Assembly (NCBI GenBank): GCA_003250835.1
Contig: QKJL01000016.1
Location: 1 to 34,116, forward strand
Length of the DNA stretch: 34,116 nucleotides
DNA from: Alphaproteobacteria bacterium
GTDB lineage: Bacteria > Pseudomonadota > Alphaproteobacteria > Rs-D84 > SZUA-605
Direction of reading: 5' to 3'
A program made the translations under genes and the position numbers. Shown here piece after piece: positions 1 to 10,378 of the stretch; positions within the stretch are counted from its first letter, which is position 1, and each line of letters opens with the position of its first letter. The notes under the pieces were generated by a model, which had not been told where the DNA came from, searched no databases, and was given only the letters and a program-made list of their open reading frames with translations.

Positions 1-14
1 GTTTCACGTGAAAC
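1..14. promoter_or_regulatory. parS: parS-like centromere site (GTTTCACGTGAAAC), truncated by the window edge
   Basis: Matches 14 of the 16-bp bacterial parS consensus TGTTTCACGTGAAACA; parAB lies about 3.5 kb downstream. Confidence 0.85.
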
Positions 15-80
15 ACCCTTTTATTTATCTATTTGACAAAATGAAATAAAGGAGTAAAGTTGATTAAAAAGGAATAAGAG

Positions 81-269
81 ATGAATTTAAAATTATCTGA
101 AGAATTCAAAGAAAACATGAAAGATGCATTATGGGAACTTCTATATGTATTGAATGAATATGATTTTACAAAATCAATTGATGAGAATATTGCTCTTTGT
201 GAAGATGAATATATTCCGGCTCAAAAAGAATATGAACGAATAATGAATGAGCAAGATCAACAACGGTAA
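81..269 (+). CDS. Small hypothetical acidic protein (62 aa)
   Basis: Complete ORF with AAGGAA Shine-Dalgarno-like sequence; possible TTGACA-N16-TAAAGT promoter at 33-60. Confidence 0.6.
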   Translation: MNLKLSEEFKENMKDALWELLYVLNEYDFTKSIDENIALCEDEYIPAQKEYERIMNEQDQQR

Positions 270-272
270 TAA

Positions 273-306
273 AAGAAGAGGTGTTTCACGTGAAACACCT
301 CTTCTT
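273..306. terminator. 34-bp perfect palindrome between convergent genes, possible bidirectional terminator containing parS
   Basis: AAGAAGAGGTGTTTCACG/TGAAACACCTCTTCTT, 17-bp arms; T-rich (TTTTATTAC) on the minus-strand exit from secB. Confidence 0.5.
282..297. promoter_or_regulatory. parS: parS site TGTTTCACGTGAAACA (perfect)
   Basis: Exact 16-bp parS palindrome, centred in a longer perfect inverted repeat (273-306). Confidence 0.93.
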
Positions 307-324
307 AAATAAAATAAATAAATC

Positions 325-783
325 TTATTTTTTATCTTCGTCTTCTGTTTTGTTTTGATACATTGCATCAAAATCAATTGGCGCCATCATAAATGGAGGG
401 AAACCACTTTCAGAAGTAATACGAGCAACCAAAGCACGTACAGATGGGAATAAGTATTGTGGAACAGTTACAAGAAGTTCTTTCTTTTGTTCTGCTTCAG
501 GAACATTGATTGCACATAATCCACCATAAACAAGTTCAACCATAAAGATTGATTTTTCTTTTGTTGAGTTGTGAACCTTTAAAACAAGATCAACATTAAA
601 CAATTCGTTTTGAATATGTTTAACTTTGATATCAATATTCATTTTTACATTTGCTTGCACAGGTTCTTTATTAAAAAATAAAGAAGGACTATTAGGTGCT
701 TCAAATGATAAATCTTTAATATATTGTGAAACGATTGCTACGCGTGGTTTAGGAGCAGCTTCGTTTTGTTTAGCGTCAGACAT
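325..783 (-). CDS. secB: Protein-export chaperone SecB
   Basis: 152 aa; SecB-like PRVAIVSQYIKDLSFEAPNSP and C-terminal SGFPPFMMAPIDFDAMY. Confidence 0.93.
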   Translation of the reverse strand: MSDAKQNEAAPKPRVAIVSQYIKDLSFEAPNSPSLFFNKEPVQANVKMNIDIKVKHIQNELFNVDLVLKVHNSTKEKSIFMVELVYGGLCAINVPEAEQKKELLVTVPQYLFPSVRALVARITSESGFPPFMMAPIDFDAMYQNKTEDEDKK

Positions 784-864
784 CTTAATCTACCTTTCTT
801 TTTTAATTGACGATGATTCCACCTTAATTTAAAATGAAGGTAAACACAAGGGGAAAATAAAGAA

Positions 865-1419
865 ATGAACAGTTTAGATATATTAATTATCGGGATTATT
901 TGCTACTCAGGATATAAATTGTATAAAATGCTGGGGGTGGAAATCTTTATTGAAAATGAAAAAACGGCTATTCCGACAATTTTAAGTGAAAAAAGAGTCG
1001 AAAAAGAAGAAGTTAAGAAAGAAGATGTATTGGATCTTTATCAATCTGAAATAAAAGAGGTTTTTCAGAAGGTGATTAATGCATTTATAACACACGATAA
1101 AAAGACTTTAAAAGAATATACAAATGAAAAAGTGTTTCAGTCATTTGAAAAAGTAATTGATGAAAATGTTAAGAAAGCTGAAAAACAAATAATTGAAGTT
1201 ATCTCAGAAATTGAAACGAAAATTCATCAATATCATCGCTTATCTAAAAAGCATAAAATAGAATTAGATTTGAAAAGTGATCAAGTACACTTTACAAAGA
1301 ATATCAAAGGCGATATAGTGGAAGGTGATGATAATCAAGTAATCTCATTAACGGATACTTGGGTCCTTGAAAAGGAAGATAAGAAGGCGGCTAATTGGGT
1401 ATTAGTCGAAGTTAAATAA
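865..1419 (+). CDS. Tim44-like domain protein
   Basis: N-terminal TM helix and Tim44-like region; position upstream of mltA near secB is typical of alphaproteobacteria. Confidence 0.75.
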   Translation: MNSLDILIIGIICYSGYKLYKMLGVEIFIENEKTAIPTILSEKRVEKEEVKKEDVLDLYQSEIKEVFQKVINAFITHDKKTLKEYTNEKVFQSFEKVIDENVKKAEKQIIEVISEIETKIHQYHRLSKKHKIELDLKSDQVHFTKNIKGDIVEGDDNQVISLTDTWVLEKEDKKAANWVLVEVK

Positions 1420-1433
1420 GGGGAAGGGAATCA

Positions 1434-2531
1434 ATGAAAAAAATAGCACTTGCACTTGCATTGCTGGTTGCAGCATGTGGCACACCACGTGATGTGAAAC
1501 AGGAAAAATCAGTACGTTTAAAACAAGCAAGTTTTTCAGAATTAAAAAGTTGGGATAAAGATAATTCGCGCAGAGCATTATTATCATTCCAACGATCATG
1601 TGAAAAAATGTTACAAACATCAATACAGGAATCAGAAACAGCAGTATATGTAGATTATGATGCATTACGTGATATCTGTCGTGATATGCCACGTAATATT
1701 AATAACGTATCAAATGCCGAAGCAAAAAAATTCTTTGAAGATAATTTTGCAGTATTTCAAGTAGAAGATGTGTTAACGGGATCAAGTGGATTATTCACAG
1801 GATACTATCAACCGTTCTTATATGGATCAAAATATAAAACATCATTATACTCAGCACCAATTTATGCGCGCCCAGTTGATTTAGCAACTCGTGTACCATA
1901 TTACACACGTAAAGAAATTGCAGATGGTGTATTAAATGGAAAAGCAAAAATACTTTATTGGACTGATCCAGTAGATCTATTCCATTTACAAGTACAAGGG
2001 TCTGGAATTTTAATTCTAACAGATGGAACAAAAGTAGAATTAGGATATGATGGAAATAATGGTCATGCATTTAAAGGGGCTGGTGGAATTTTAATAGAAG
2101 AGGGAATTCGTCCAACAGGTGGTTATACAGCACAAAGTGTAAAATCATGGTATAAAGGAAATCGTTACCAAGGTGAAAAATTACTCCTTAAAAACCCACG
2201 CTATATTTTCTATAAAGAAAACAAAGAAGGTCCATATGGATCACAGGGTGTAGTTTTAACAGCGCAACGCTCATTAGCAGTAGATACAGATTATATTCCA
2301 CTTGGTGTGCCAATCTTCCTTGAAACAAATGTATTAGGCGCAGAGTTTAATAAATTAATGGTGGCACAAGATACAGGTGCAAAGATTAAAGGCGCAGTAC
2401 GTGGAGACGTGTATTGGGGGACAGGATCAAATGCATTAAAATATGCTGGGACAATGAAAAATGCTGGAAAGTATTATGTGTTATTGCCAAAAGCTTCAGG
2501 AAATAAAAAATTAATTTTAAGTAGCCGTTAA
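1434..2531 (+). CDS. mltA: Membrane-bound lytic murein transglycosylase A (MltA), lipoprotein
   Basis: VAACG lipobox; GLFTGYYQPFLYGS, DPVDLFHLQVQGSGIL and C-terminal 3D-type VAQDTGAKIKGAVRGDVYWG motifs. Confidence 0.93.
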   Translation: MKKIALALALLVAACGTPRDVKQEKSVRLKQASFSELKSWDKDNSRRALLSFQRSCEKMLQTSIQESETAVYVDYDALRDICRDMPRNINNVSNAEAKKFFEDNFAVFQVEDVLTGSSGLFTGYYQPFLYGSKYKTSLYSAPIYARPVDLATRVPYYTRKEIADGVLNGKAKILYWTDPVDLFHLQVQGSGILILTDGTKVELGYDGNNGHAFKGAGGILIEEGIRPTGGYTAQSVKSWYKGNRYQGEKLLLKNPRYIFYKENKEGPYGSQGVVLTAQRSLAVDTDYIPLGVPIFLETNVLGAEFNKLMVAQDTGAKIKGAVRGDVYWGTGSNALKYAGTMKNAGKYYVLLPKASGNKKLILSSR

Positions 2532-3217
2532 TGAAAAATAAAAACGAGTCCTTTTTCAGTGTTTTAAATAAAATAACGGTGATTCCGATAGTTTTTGGAA
2601 TGATTTCGCCTGTATATGCTGAAACCTTTTGTGAAAAAGTAAAAGAAGAAGCGAAGGAACCTAAGATTAATTTTATCGCAGATTATGGAAAAGCCCATTA
2701 TCAAGATATTCGCAGAAACCTCTTAATTGAAAAATCAGGTCAAGATCACACACGTGGATTAACAGAAGCTGATTTTAATATCACATATCAAATAAAAACA
2801 AATGCCGTCAATAATGGAAAGCAAGGATGTTTGTTTATTGAAGAAATTGATGTAAAATATGGATATCCAAATTTGGTTGTATATATCGAAGATAAATATC
2901 ATCCGAACTCATGTGAGTATCGTGAAATTCTTAAACATGAAAATGAACATGTAAAAGTACATCAAAGCGTGTTAAAAGAATTGGCGCCTAAAATTTCACT
3001 TGCAGTGTATCAAGCGGTAAATAGAGTGAAACCAAAAGAGTTAAATGATTTATCAAAAGTAGATAAAATAACAGATGATATTATTAAAGAAATTCAAGAT
3101 GATTTTTTAGTAAAACGTTTAACAGAACGCTTGGAAGAAAATCAACGTAACCAAAATGAAAAATTGGATGAAAAAGGGAATTACCATAAAATCCAAAATC
3201 GTTGCAAAAATTGGTAA
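2531..3217 (+). CDS. Exported protein with HExxH-type motif (KHENEHVKVH), putative zinc metalloprotease-like
   Basis: Signal peptide ending SPVYA; HENEH motif; TAATG overlap with mltA. Confidence 0.55.
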   Translation: MKNKNESFFSVLNKITVIPIVFGMISPVYAETFCEKVKEEAKEPKINFIADYGKAHYQDIRRNLLIEKSGQDHTRGLTEADFNITYQIKTNAVNNGKQGCLFIEEIDVKYGYPNLVVYIEDKYHPNSCEYREILKHENEHVKVHQSVLKELAPKISLAVYQAVNRVKPKELNDLSKVDKITDDIIKEIQDDFLVKRLTERLEENQRNQNEKLDEKGNYHKIQNRCKNW

Positions 3218-3308
3218 AATTTTTTTGATAAACCAAACATCTTAAAACGAATTTTGTTTCTTGACATTTCATAACAACTATTATATCTTTCCACGTACAT
3301 TCATAAAT

Positions 3309-3386
3309 GGCGGGTGTAGCTCAGTTGGTTAGAGCGCTGGTTTGTGGTACCGGAGGTCGCGGATTCAAGTTCCGTCACTCGCCCCA
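3309..3386 (+). tRNA. tRNA-His(GTG) with G-1:C73 and encoded CCA
   Basis: Full cloverleaf: acceptor GCGGGTG/CACTCGC, anticodon loop TTGTGGT, T-arm GCGGA TTCAAGT TCCGT. Confidence 0.96.
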
Positions 3387-3400
3387 TTTATTCGAAAGAG

Positions 3401-3425
3401 ACACGCAAATAAAGCGTGTTTTTTT
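3401..3425 (+). terminator. Rho-independent terminator after tRNA-His
   Basis: ACACGC-AAATAAA-GCGTGT followed by T-run. Confidence 0.8.
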
Positions 3426-3509
3426 ATAAATAAATTTCAAATATATTTAGATCACCATCGAATCATTCTAAAAGCTAATAAAAAAGTGGTTTTACAACGA
3501 ATTATTAAG

Positions 3510-3537
3510 TTGACCTGACGCTTAAAATCCTTATAAA
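3510..3537 (+). promoter_or_regulatory. Predicted sigma70-type promoter of parAB-mreB
   Basis: TTGACC-N16-TATAAA upstream of parA. Confidence 0.55.
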
Positions 3538-3566
3538 TATAGAAAGAAGAATTAAGAGGAATCTGA

Positions 3567-4378
3567 ATGGAAAATATCATCCCGATCAAAGAAAGTAAAA
3601 TCATTGCGATTACGAACCAAAAAGGTGGCGTAGGTAAAACAACAACTGCAGTCAATATGGCGGCAGGATTAGCAGCATCTGGCAAAGAAGTTTTAATCAT
3701 TGATTTAGATTCTCAAGGTAACGCATCAACAGGATTAGGAATTGGGGCGTATGATCGCACAATCACAATCTTTGACGCTTTACTTGGGACACAAGATATC
3801 GAGGATGTAATCCAAAATACAATCGTACCTAAATTGGATATCATTCCAGCATCAGTACGTTTGGCAAATGCTGAAACAGAATTAATGGGGTTCGAAGATA
3901 TGAACCGCCGTTTAAAAGAAATTATTGATCCGATCAAAGTGCGTTATGATTATATCTTAATTGATTGTCCACCAGCACTTGGATTTTTAACCGTAAATGC
4001 ATTCGCAGCAGCGGACAGAGTATTAATTCCATTACAATGTGAATTCTTCGCGTTGGAAGGAATTCATCACTTGGTAAAAACAGTTTCATTAATTAAACAA
4101 GATTTAAATCCAGAATTGGAAATCGAAGGTGTAGTACTCACAATGTATGACAGCCGTAATAATCTATCAGATCAAGTAGCAGAAGATGTACGTAATTGTT
4201 TTGGTGGTAAAGTATTTGAAACAATGATCCCACGTAATGTACGTGTATCAGAAGCACCATCACATGGAAAACCTGTGATCTTGTATGATACAGCATGCAC
4301 TGGATCAAAAGCATATATTCAATTAGTATCAGAATTCTTAAAACGCAATAATAATACAGAGGAAGAGAGGTTAGTTGC

Positions 4379-4382
<4 letters not shown>
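3567..4382 (+). CDS. parA: Chromosome partitioning ATPase ParA/Soj
   Basis: Deviant Walker A KGGVGKTTTAVN; DLDSQGNAS; DYILIDCPPALG. Confidence 0.96.
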
Positions 4383-6324
<1,942 letters not shown>

Positions 6325-6346
6325 AAAATACATAAAGGAGGGATAA

Positions 6347-6883
6347 ATGAAAAAATCAATAATATTAACCAGCATTTTGGTGGGGGGATTAATCTCTCCA
6401 CTGTATGCTGTTGAAGATACAAATAAAACAGATGATACAGTTGTAAAACTGTTAAAGAAAATCAATAACACAGAAATGTTAATGACAGATCTAACGGGAC
6501 AGTTAGAAAAATCAATGTATGCAAACAATAAATTACGTGAAGAATTAAATAAACTTAAGTTCGACACAGATATGCGTTTAGACGAATTGGAAAAAAAAGT
6601 ACTGTTGCTTGAACGAATAAAAACAACTGGATCGGTAGAAATAACAGAAGAACCAAAAGCAGAAGAAATTCAACCACCAAAGGAAATTAAACCACTATTA
6701 AATATTGAATCAAGTGGTGGAATTGAATTGAAAGTAGTGGATGAAGAAGAAGTAAAAAACGGTGATTCCGATAAAAAAGAAGAATTAAAAGAACCTATAA
6801 AGGTTGAATCTGATTCAAAAAAGGTGGATGAAGAAAAAAAGATCATTAAACCTAAAGAAAAAGAAATTAAACCAATCAAATAA
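6347..6883 (+). CDS. Exported coiled-coil, Lys/Glu-rich protein of unknown function
   Basis: Signal peptide ...SPLYAVED; predicted coiled coil; charged KPKEKE tail; SD AAAGGAGGG. Confidence 0.6.
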   Translation: MKKSIILTSILVGGLISPLYAVEDTNKTDDTVVKLLKKINNTEMLMTDLTGQLEKSMYANNKLREELNKLKFDTDMRLDELEKKVLLLERIKTTGSVEITEEPKAEEIQPPKEIKPLLNIESSGGIELKVVDEEEVKNGDSDKKEELKEPIKVESDSKKVDEEKKIIKPKEKEIKPIK

Positions 6884-6887
6884 AAAA

Positions 6888-6914
6888 TCCCCGATATGAA
6901 TCGGGGACTTTTTT
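6888..6914 (+). terminator. Rho-independent terminator of the parA-parB-mreB operon
   Basis: TCCCCGAT-ATGA-ATCGGGGA then CTTTTTTT. Confidence 0.85.
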
Positions 6915-6927
6915 AAAACGATAAATA

Positions 6928-7692
6928 TTAAAAATTCTTTTCCATAATATCTTGAGCAGCAGAAGCTAATTCTTTACGATCTGTAAAATCTTTCGCATGA
7001 ATAGGTTCTAATGCTTTAAGAACAATAGTCGCACGTGGTTGTTTAACCATTTGCCAGAAATGAGAAAGAAGATTAGGTGCTGTATAAGTATCATCATCAT
7101 ACCAAGCGTAAATAGTACGATCTTCTTTTGTTTTTAATTCTTTACATCCGCTGTGAGTATATTTTTGAACAAAAGGTTGAATATAAACATCACGTCCTAA
7201 TGGAATATCAAACATAGTTGGTTTAAATGGAAGAAGTTTACCGCCGTCAGAAGTTGTTGCTTCTGGGAAGAACATCATCGGACGTTTTAAAGTTTGAAAT
7301 GCTTTATCTAAACGTTCTTTTTCTTTTAATGCTTGTGAAGGACGACGATCAACAAAATAATTTCCGCCAACTTTACCTGTTAAAAAACCAATGATCGGCC
7401 ACTTAGCCATTTCTGATTTTGCAATAAAAGAAGGATTTAAAAAAGCACCCATCACAAAAATATCAAGATATGATACGTGGTTAGCAATCGCCATTAATGG
7501 TTTCTTGTTCGAAATAGTCCCTTCAAGTTTAAGATCTAAACCAAGGATAAAACACGCACCTTTAAAGAAAAAGCGAATAGATTTATTGTGCTTTACACCA
7601 AGAAGTGCAAGAATTGAAAGTGTTCCAGCAACAAAGAATATCCATAAAAGCAATAAAGTGCTGCGACTAAAACCGCGTAAGCAACCAATCAT
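6928..7692 (-). CDS. PlsC/OlsA-type 1-acyl-glycerol-phosphate or lyso-ornithine lipid acyltransferase
   Basis: NHVSYLDIF (NHx4D) and FFPEATTSDG blocks; 2 bp downstream of an OlsB-type gene. Confidence 0.85.
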   Translation of the reverse strand: MIGCLRGFSRSTLLLLWIFFVAGTLSILALLGVKHNKSIRFFFKGACFILGLDLKLEGTISNKKPLMAIANHVSYLDIFVMGAFLNPSFIAKSEMAKWPIIGFLTGKVGGNYFVDRRPSQALKEKERLDKAFQTLKRPMMFFPEATTSDGGKLLPFKPTMFDIPLGRDVYIQPFVQKYTHSGCKELKTKEDRTIYAWYDDDTYTAPNLLSHFWQMVKQPRATIVLKALEPIHAKDFTDRKELASAAQDIMEKNF

Positions 7693-7693
7693 A

Positions 7694-8440
7694 TTATTCT
7701 CCTAAAAAGTGTTTACGGTAACGATCACTAATTAAATCAAAATCAACAATCAGTAATACGTCTGTTGTGTTAAAATCTTCATCCACAAAAATATCTGGTC
7801 CAATAAAAGCACCTACACGTAAGTATCCTTTAATCAATGGAGGCAAAGAAGCAAACCCTTCTTTTTTATCAATAGATTCTTTTGGTAAGTATTGAATGGT
7901 TTGTTTTTGTTTCGATGCACAATGAAGTTCTTTCGGTGCAAGATGGAAATGATGTAAATAAGATAATTCTTGCAAGAAGTGTTCAGGGTTAGTTCCATGG
8001 AAACTTGGAATACCAAATAAAATACGAACATCATGAAATTTAATATACTCAGCAATCCCTTTCCATGTTGCTTGCATAGTAAGTGAATTACGATAATCTT
8101 TATGTGTTACAGCACGTGAAAATTCCAATACGTTTCCAGCATGATTACGAATAGGTGTTAAATCAAATTCTTCTTCAGAAGCAACAAATGATCCATATGC
8201 TTCCGCATGTTCACGTAAACATAAACGATATGTTGCGATAATTTTATTTGTTTCTTTATCAACGGCAATTAAGAAATCAAAATGTCTTGCTTCTTTTAAA
8301 TCATTTTCAAGTTGATTAGAATCTTGAGGTGTTCCTGCATCTTCACAAAATACTTCACGGGATAATTCGTGCAGTTCACGAATTTCATTTTCTGTCTCGG
8401 CAAGCTTAATAATAACGTTACCAATTTCAAGTGGTTTCAT
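7694..8440 (-). CDS. OlsB-type ornithine-ACP N-acyltransferase (GNAT-like)
   Basis: LEFSRAVTHKDYRN, LFGIPSFHGTNP, LPPLIKGYLRVGAFIGPDIFVDEDFNTTDVLLIVD typical of the hemolysin-like/OlsB acyltransferase family. Confidence 0.82.
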   Translation of the reverse strand: MKPLEIGNVIIKLAETENEIRELHELSREVFCEDAGTPQDSNQLENDLKEARHFDFLIAVDKETNKIIATYRLCLREHAEAYGSFVASEEEFDLTPIRNHAGNVLEFSRAVTHKDYRNSLTMQATWKGIAEYIKFHDVRILFGIPSFHGTNPEHFLQELSYLHHFHLAPKELHCASKQKQTIQYLPKESIDKKEGFASLPPLIKGYLRVGAFIGPDIFVDEDFNTTDVLLIVDFDLISDRYRKHFLGE

Positions 8441-8483
8441 AGTCTTAATTTCTCTTATTAAATTTGAAAAGTACGTTTATATT

Positions 8484-8510
8484 ATAGACTTTTTGGATAT
8501 AAGTCTATAA
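8484..8510. repeat. 9-bp inverted repeat TATAGACTT-N9-AAGTCTATA in a divergent intergenic region
   Basis: Exact arms; not followed by a T-run, so operator-like rather than terminator-like. Confidence 0.45.
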
Positions 8511-8553
8511 AATAATTCTAAAGTAAAAAGCACTTAAAATCAGGAAGAAAAAA

Positions 8554-10377
8554 ATGACTAAAATCACATCAGTAAAAAATGATAAGGTTTTACAAGAAAC
8601 AATTTGGGACTTGTCGATTCTGTACAAAGATATTAACGATTCGCAAATTGAAAAAGATTTTAAAATTCTGAAAGAAAAAATAAAAAATTTTGCAAATTTC
8701 AAAAATAAATTAAAGACAAAATTAGAAGAAAGTTTAAAAGAAGAAAAAGAAATTAAAGAATATGAAACAAAGTTATTCATGTACTTTTTTTTGCAGAGAT
8801 CTACCGATTCAACTAATCAAAAAATAAAACAAATTGAAAGCAAGTATCAAGAAGAATATTCACGATTGTCAGCAAAAAATAGTTTTTATAAAATAGAAAT
8901 TGGAAAATTATCAGAAATAGATTTTCAAAAACAAATTAAGAAAAGTAAATTTTTACAACACCATCTTCCGTATCTAAATGATATTCGTGAATATGCTAAA
9001 CATTATTTATCAGAAGAAGTTGAAACAGTATTAACAAAAAGAGAACCATTCGGAACAAGTGAATGGTATGATTTAATGACTGAATTTGATACGTTATTAG
9101 AATTTGAAATAGATGGTAAAAAATATAAAAAAGAAGAGATGATTAAAAAGGCGGCTTTTGACCCATCATCTGAAATTCGCAGAGATGCGCTTAAAAAATT
9201 AAATGAAGGATTGGAAACATCAAACTATACGTTATTACGTACAAGATCTCTCAATGTAATGACGGGATTAAAAGCAGTAGCAGATGCAGATCGTGGATAT
9301 AAACATCCAATGGCTTTAAGAAATCTTTTAAATAAATTAGACGATGCAACGGTGCAAACATTACACGAAGTAGTAATAGATTTAGGAACAAAAGAGTGTA
9401 TGCGTTTTTATAAATTGTTTGCAAAATTATTGGGAAAAGAAAAACTAATGTGGTCAGATCGTAATGCACCACTTGCAAAAGAAAAAATAGATTATATTCC
9501 ATTTGAAAAAGCAAAAGAAATAGTTATAAGTGCATATCAATCATTTTCATTAAAATTAGCTGAAAAAGTAAAAATGGTTTTTGATAAAAAGTGGGTACAT
9601 GCATCAGTAACAAAAACAAAAAAAAGTGGCGCGTATGATTATACAAATTGTGCGTTAAATAATGTAAATACATCAATGGTGTTTTTAAATTACCAAGGAA
9701 GATTAAATGATATTGGAACACTTGCTCATGAAATGGGACATGCATGTCATGGATTAATTGCAGCAGATAAACAAGGATCAATGATGTGGCATCCTCCAAT
9801 GACATATGCGGAAACAGCAAGTATCTTTGGCGAAGCAATTACATTTAATTATTTAAATAGCAAATTAGATAACCCAAAAAAAAAGCTAGATTTAATTTTG
9901 GATAAGTGTCAAAAATTTATAAATTCAGTACAACGTCAAATCAGTTTTTCATTATTTGAACAAGGAATTCATGAAAAGCGCAAATCTGGAAAAGTAACAA
10001 CACAAGAAATGCAATCTCTTTGGTTGGAAGTAACTGAAAAATTATATGGGAAAAATGGGGATGTATTTATATATGAAAATCATAATAATTTGTGGGCATA
10101 TATGTCAAAATTTATGCGCCCATTTTATGTATATGCATACGCATTTGGTGAATTGTTCACACAAAGCATTTATGCGTTAAAAGACACAATTCCAGATTTT
10201 GAGAAAAAATACATTGATTTATTGGCTGCAGGTGGTACAAAGAGTGCTGTAGAATTATTGGAACCATTTGGTTTAGACCCACGTGAAAAAACATTTTGGG
10301 AAAATGGAATAAAAGTTGGTTTATCAAAATGGATTGATGAAATAGAAATGCTGGCAAAGGAATTAAAGTTAATATAA
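8554..10377 (+). CDS. pepF: M3 family oligoendopeptidase F
   Basis: 607 aa; zinc motif HEMGHACHG and M3 PepF-like C-terminal region. Confidence 0.92.
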   Translation: MTKITSVKNDKVLQETIWDLSILYKDINDSQIEKDFKILKEKIKNFANFKNKLKTKLEESLKEEKEIKEYETKLFMYFFLQRSTDSTNQKIKQIESKYQEEYSRLSAKNSFYKIEIGKLSEIDFQKQIKKSKFLQHHLPYLNDIREYAKHYLSEEVETVLTKREPFGTSEWYDLMTEFDTLLEFEIDGKKYKKEEMIKKAAFDPSSEIRRDALKKLNEGLETSNYTLLRTRSLNVMTGLKAVADADRGYKHPMALRNLLNKLDDATVQTLHEVVIDLGTKECMRFYKLFAKLLGKEKLMWSDRNAPLAKEKIDYIPFEKAKEIVISAYQSFSLKLAEKVKMVFDKKWVHASVTKTKKSGAYDYTNCALNNVNTSMVFLNYQGRLNDIGTLAHEMGHACHGLIAADKQGSMMWHPPMTYAETASIFGEAITFNYLNSKLDNPKKKLDLILDKCQKFINSVQRQISFSLFEQGIHEKRKSGKVTTQEMQSLWLEVTEKLYGKNGDVFIYENHNNLWAYMSKFMRPFYVYAYAFGELFTQSIYALKDTIPDFEKKYIDLLAAGGTKSAVELLEPFGLDPREKTFWENGIKVGLSKWIDEIEMLAKELKLI

Positions 10378-10378
10378 C

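Noticed and set aside
1795-2070. Antisense ORFs inside mltA, parA, parB, mreB, pepF, lptD, mnmG and aspS
   Set aside because: Low-complexity His/Leu/Ile-rich translations opposite well-supported genes; explained by AT-rich codon bias
10278-10286. CACGTGAAA-like sequences in coding regions as additional parS sites
   Set aside because: Lack the full TGTTTCACGTGAAACA palindrome
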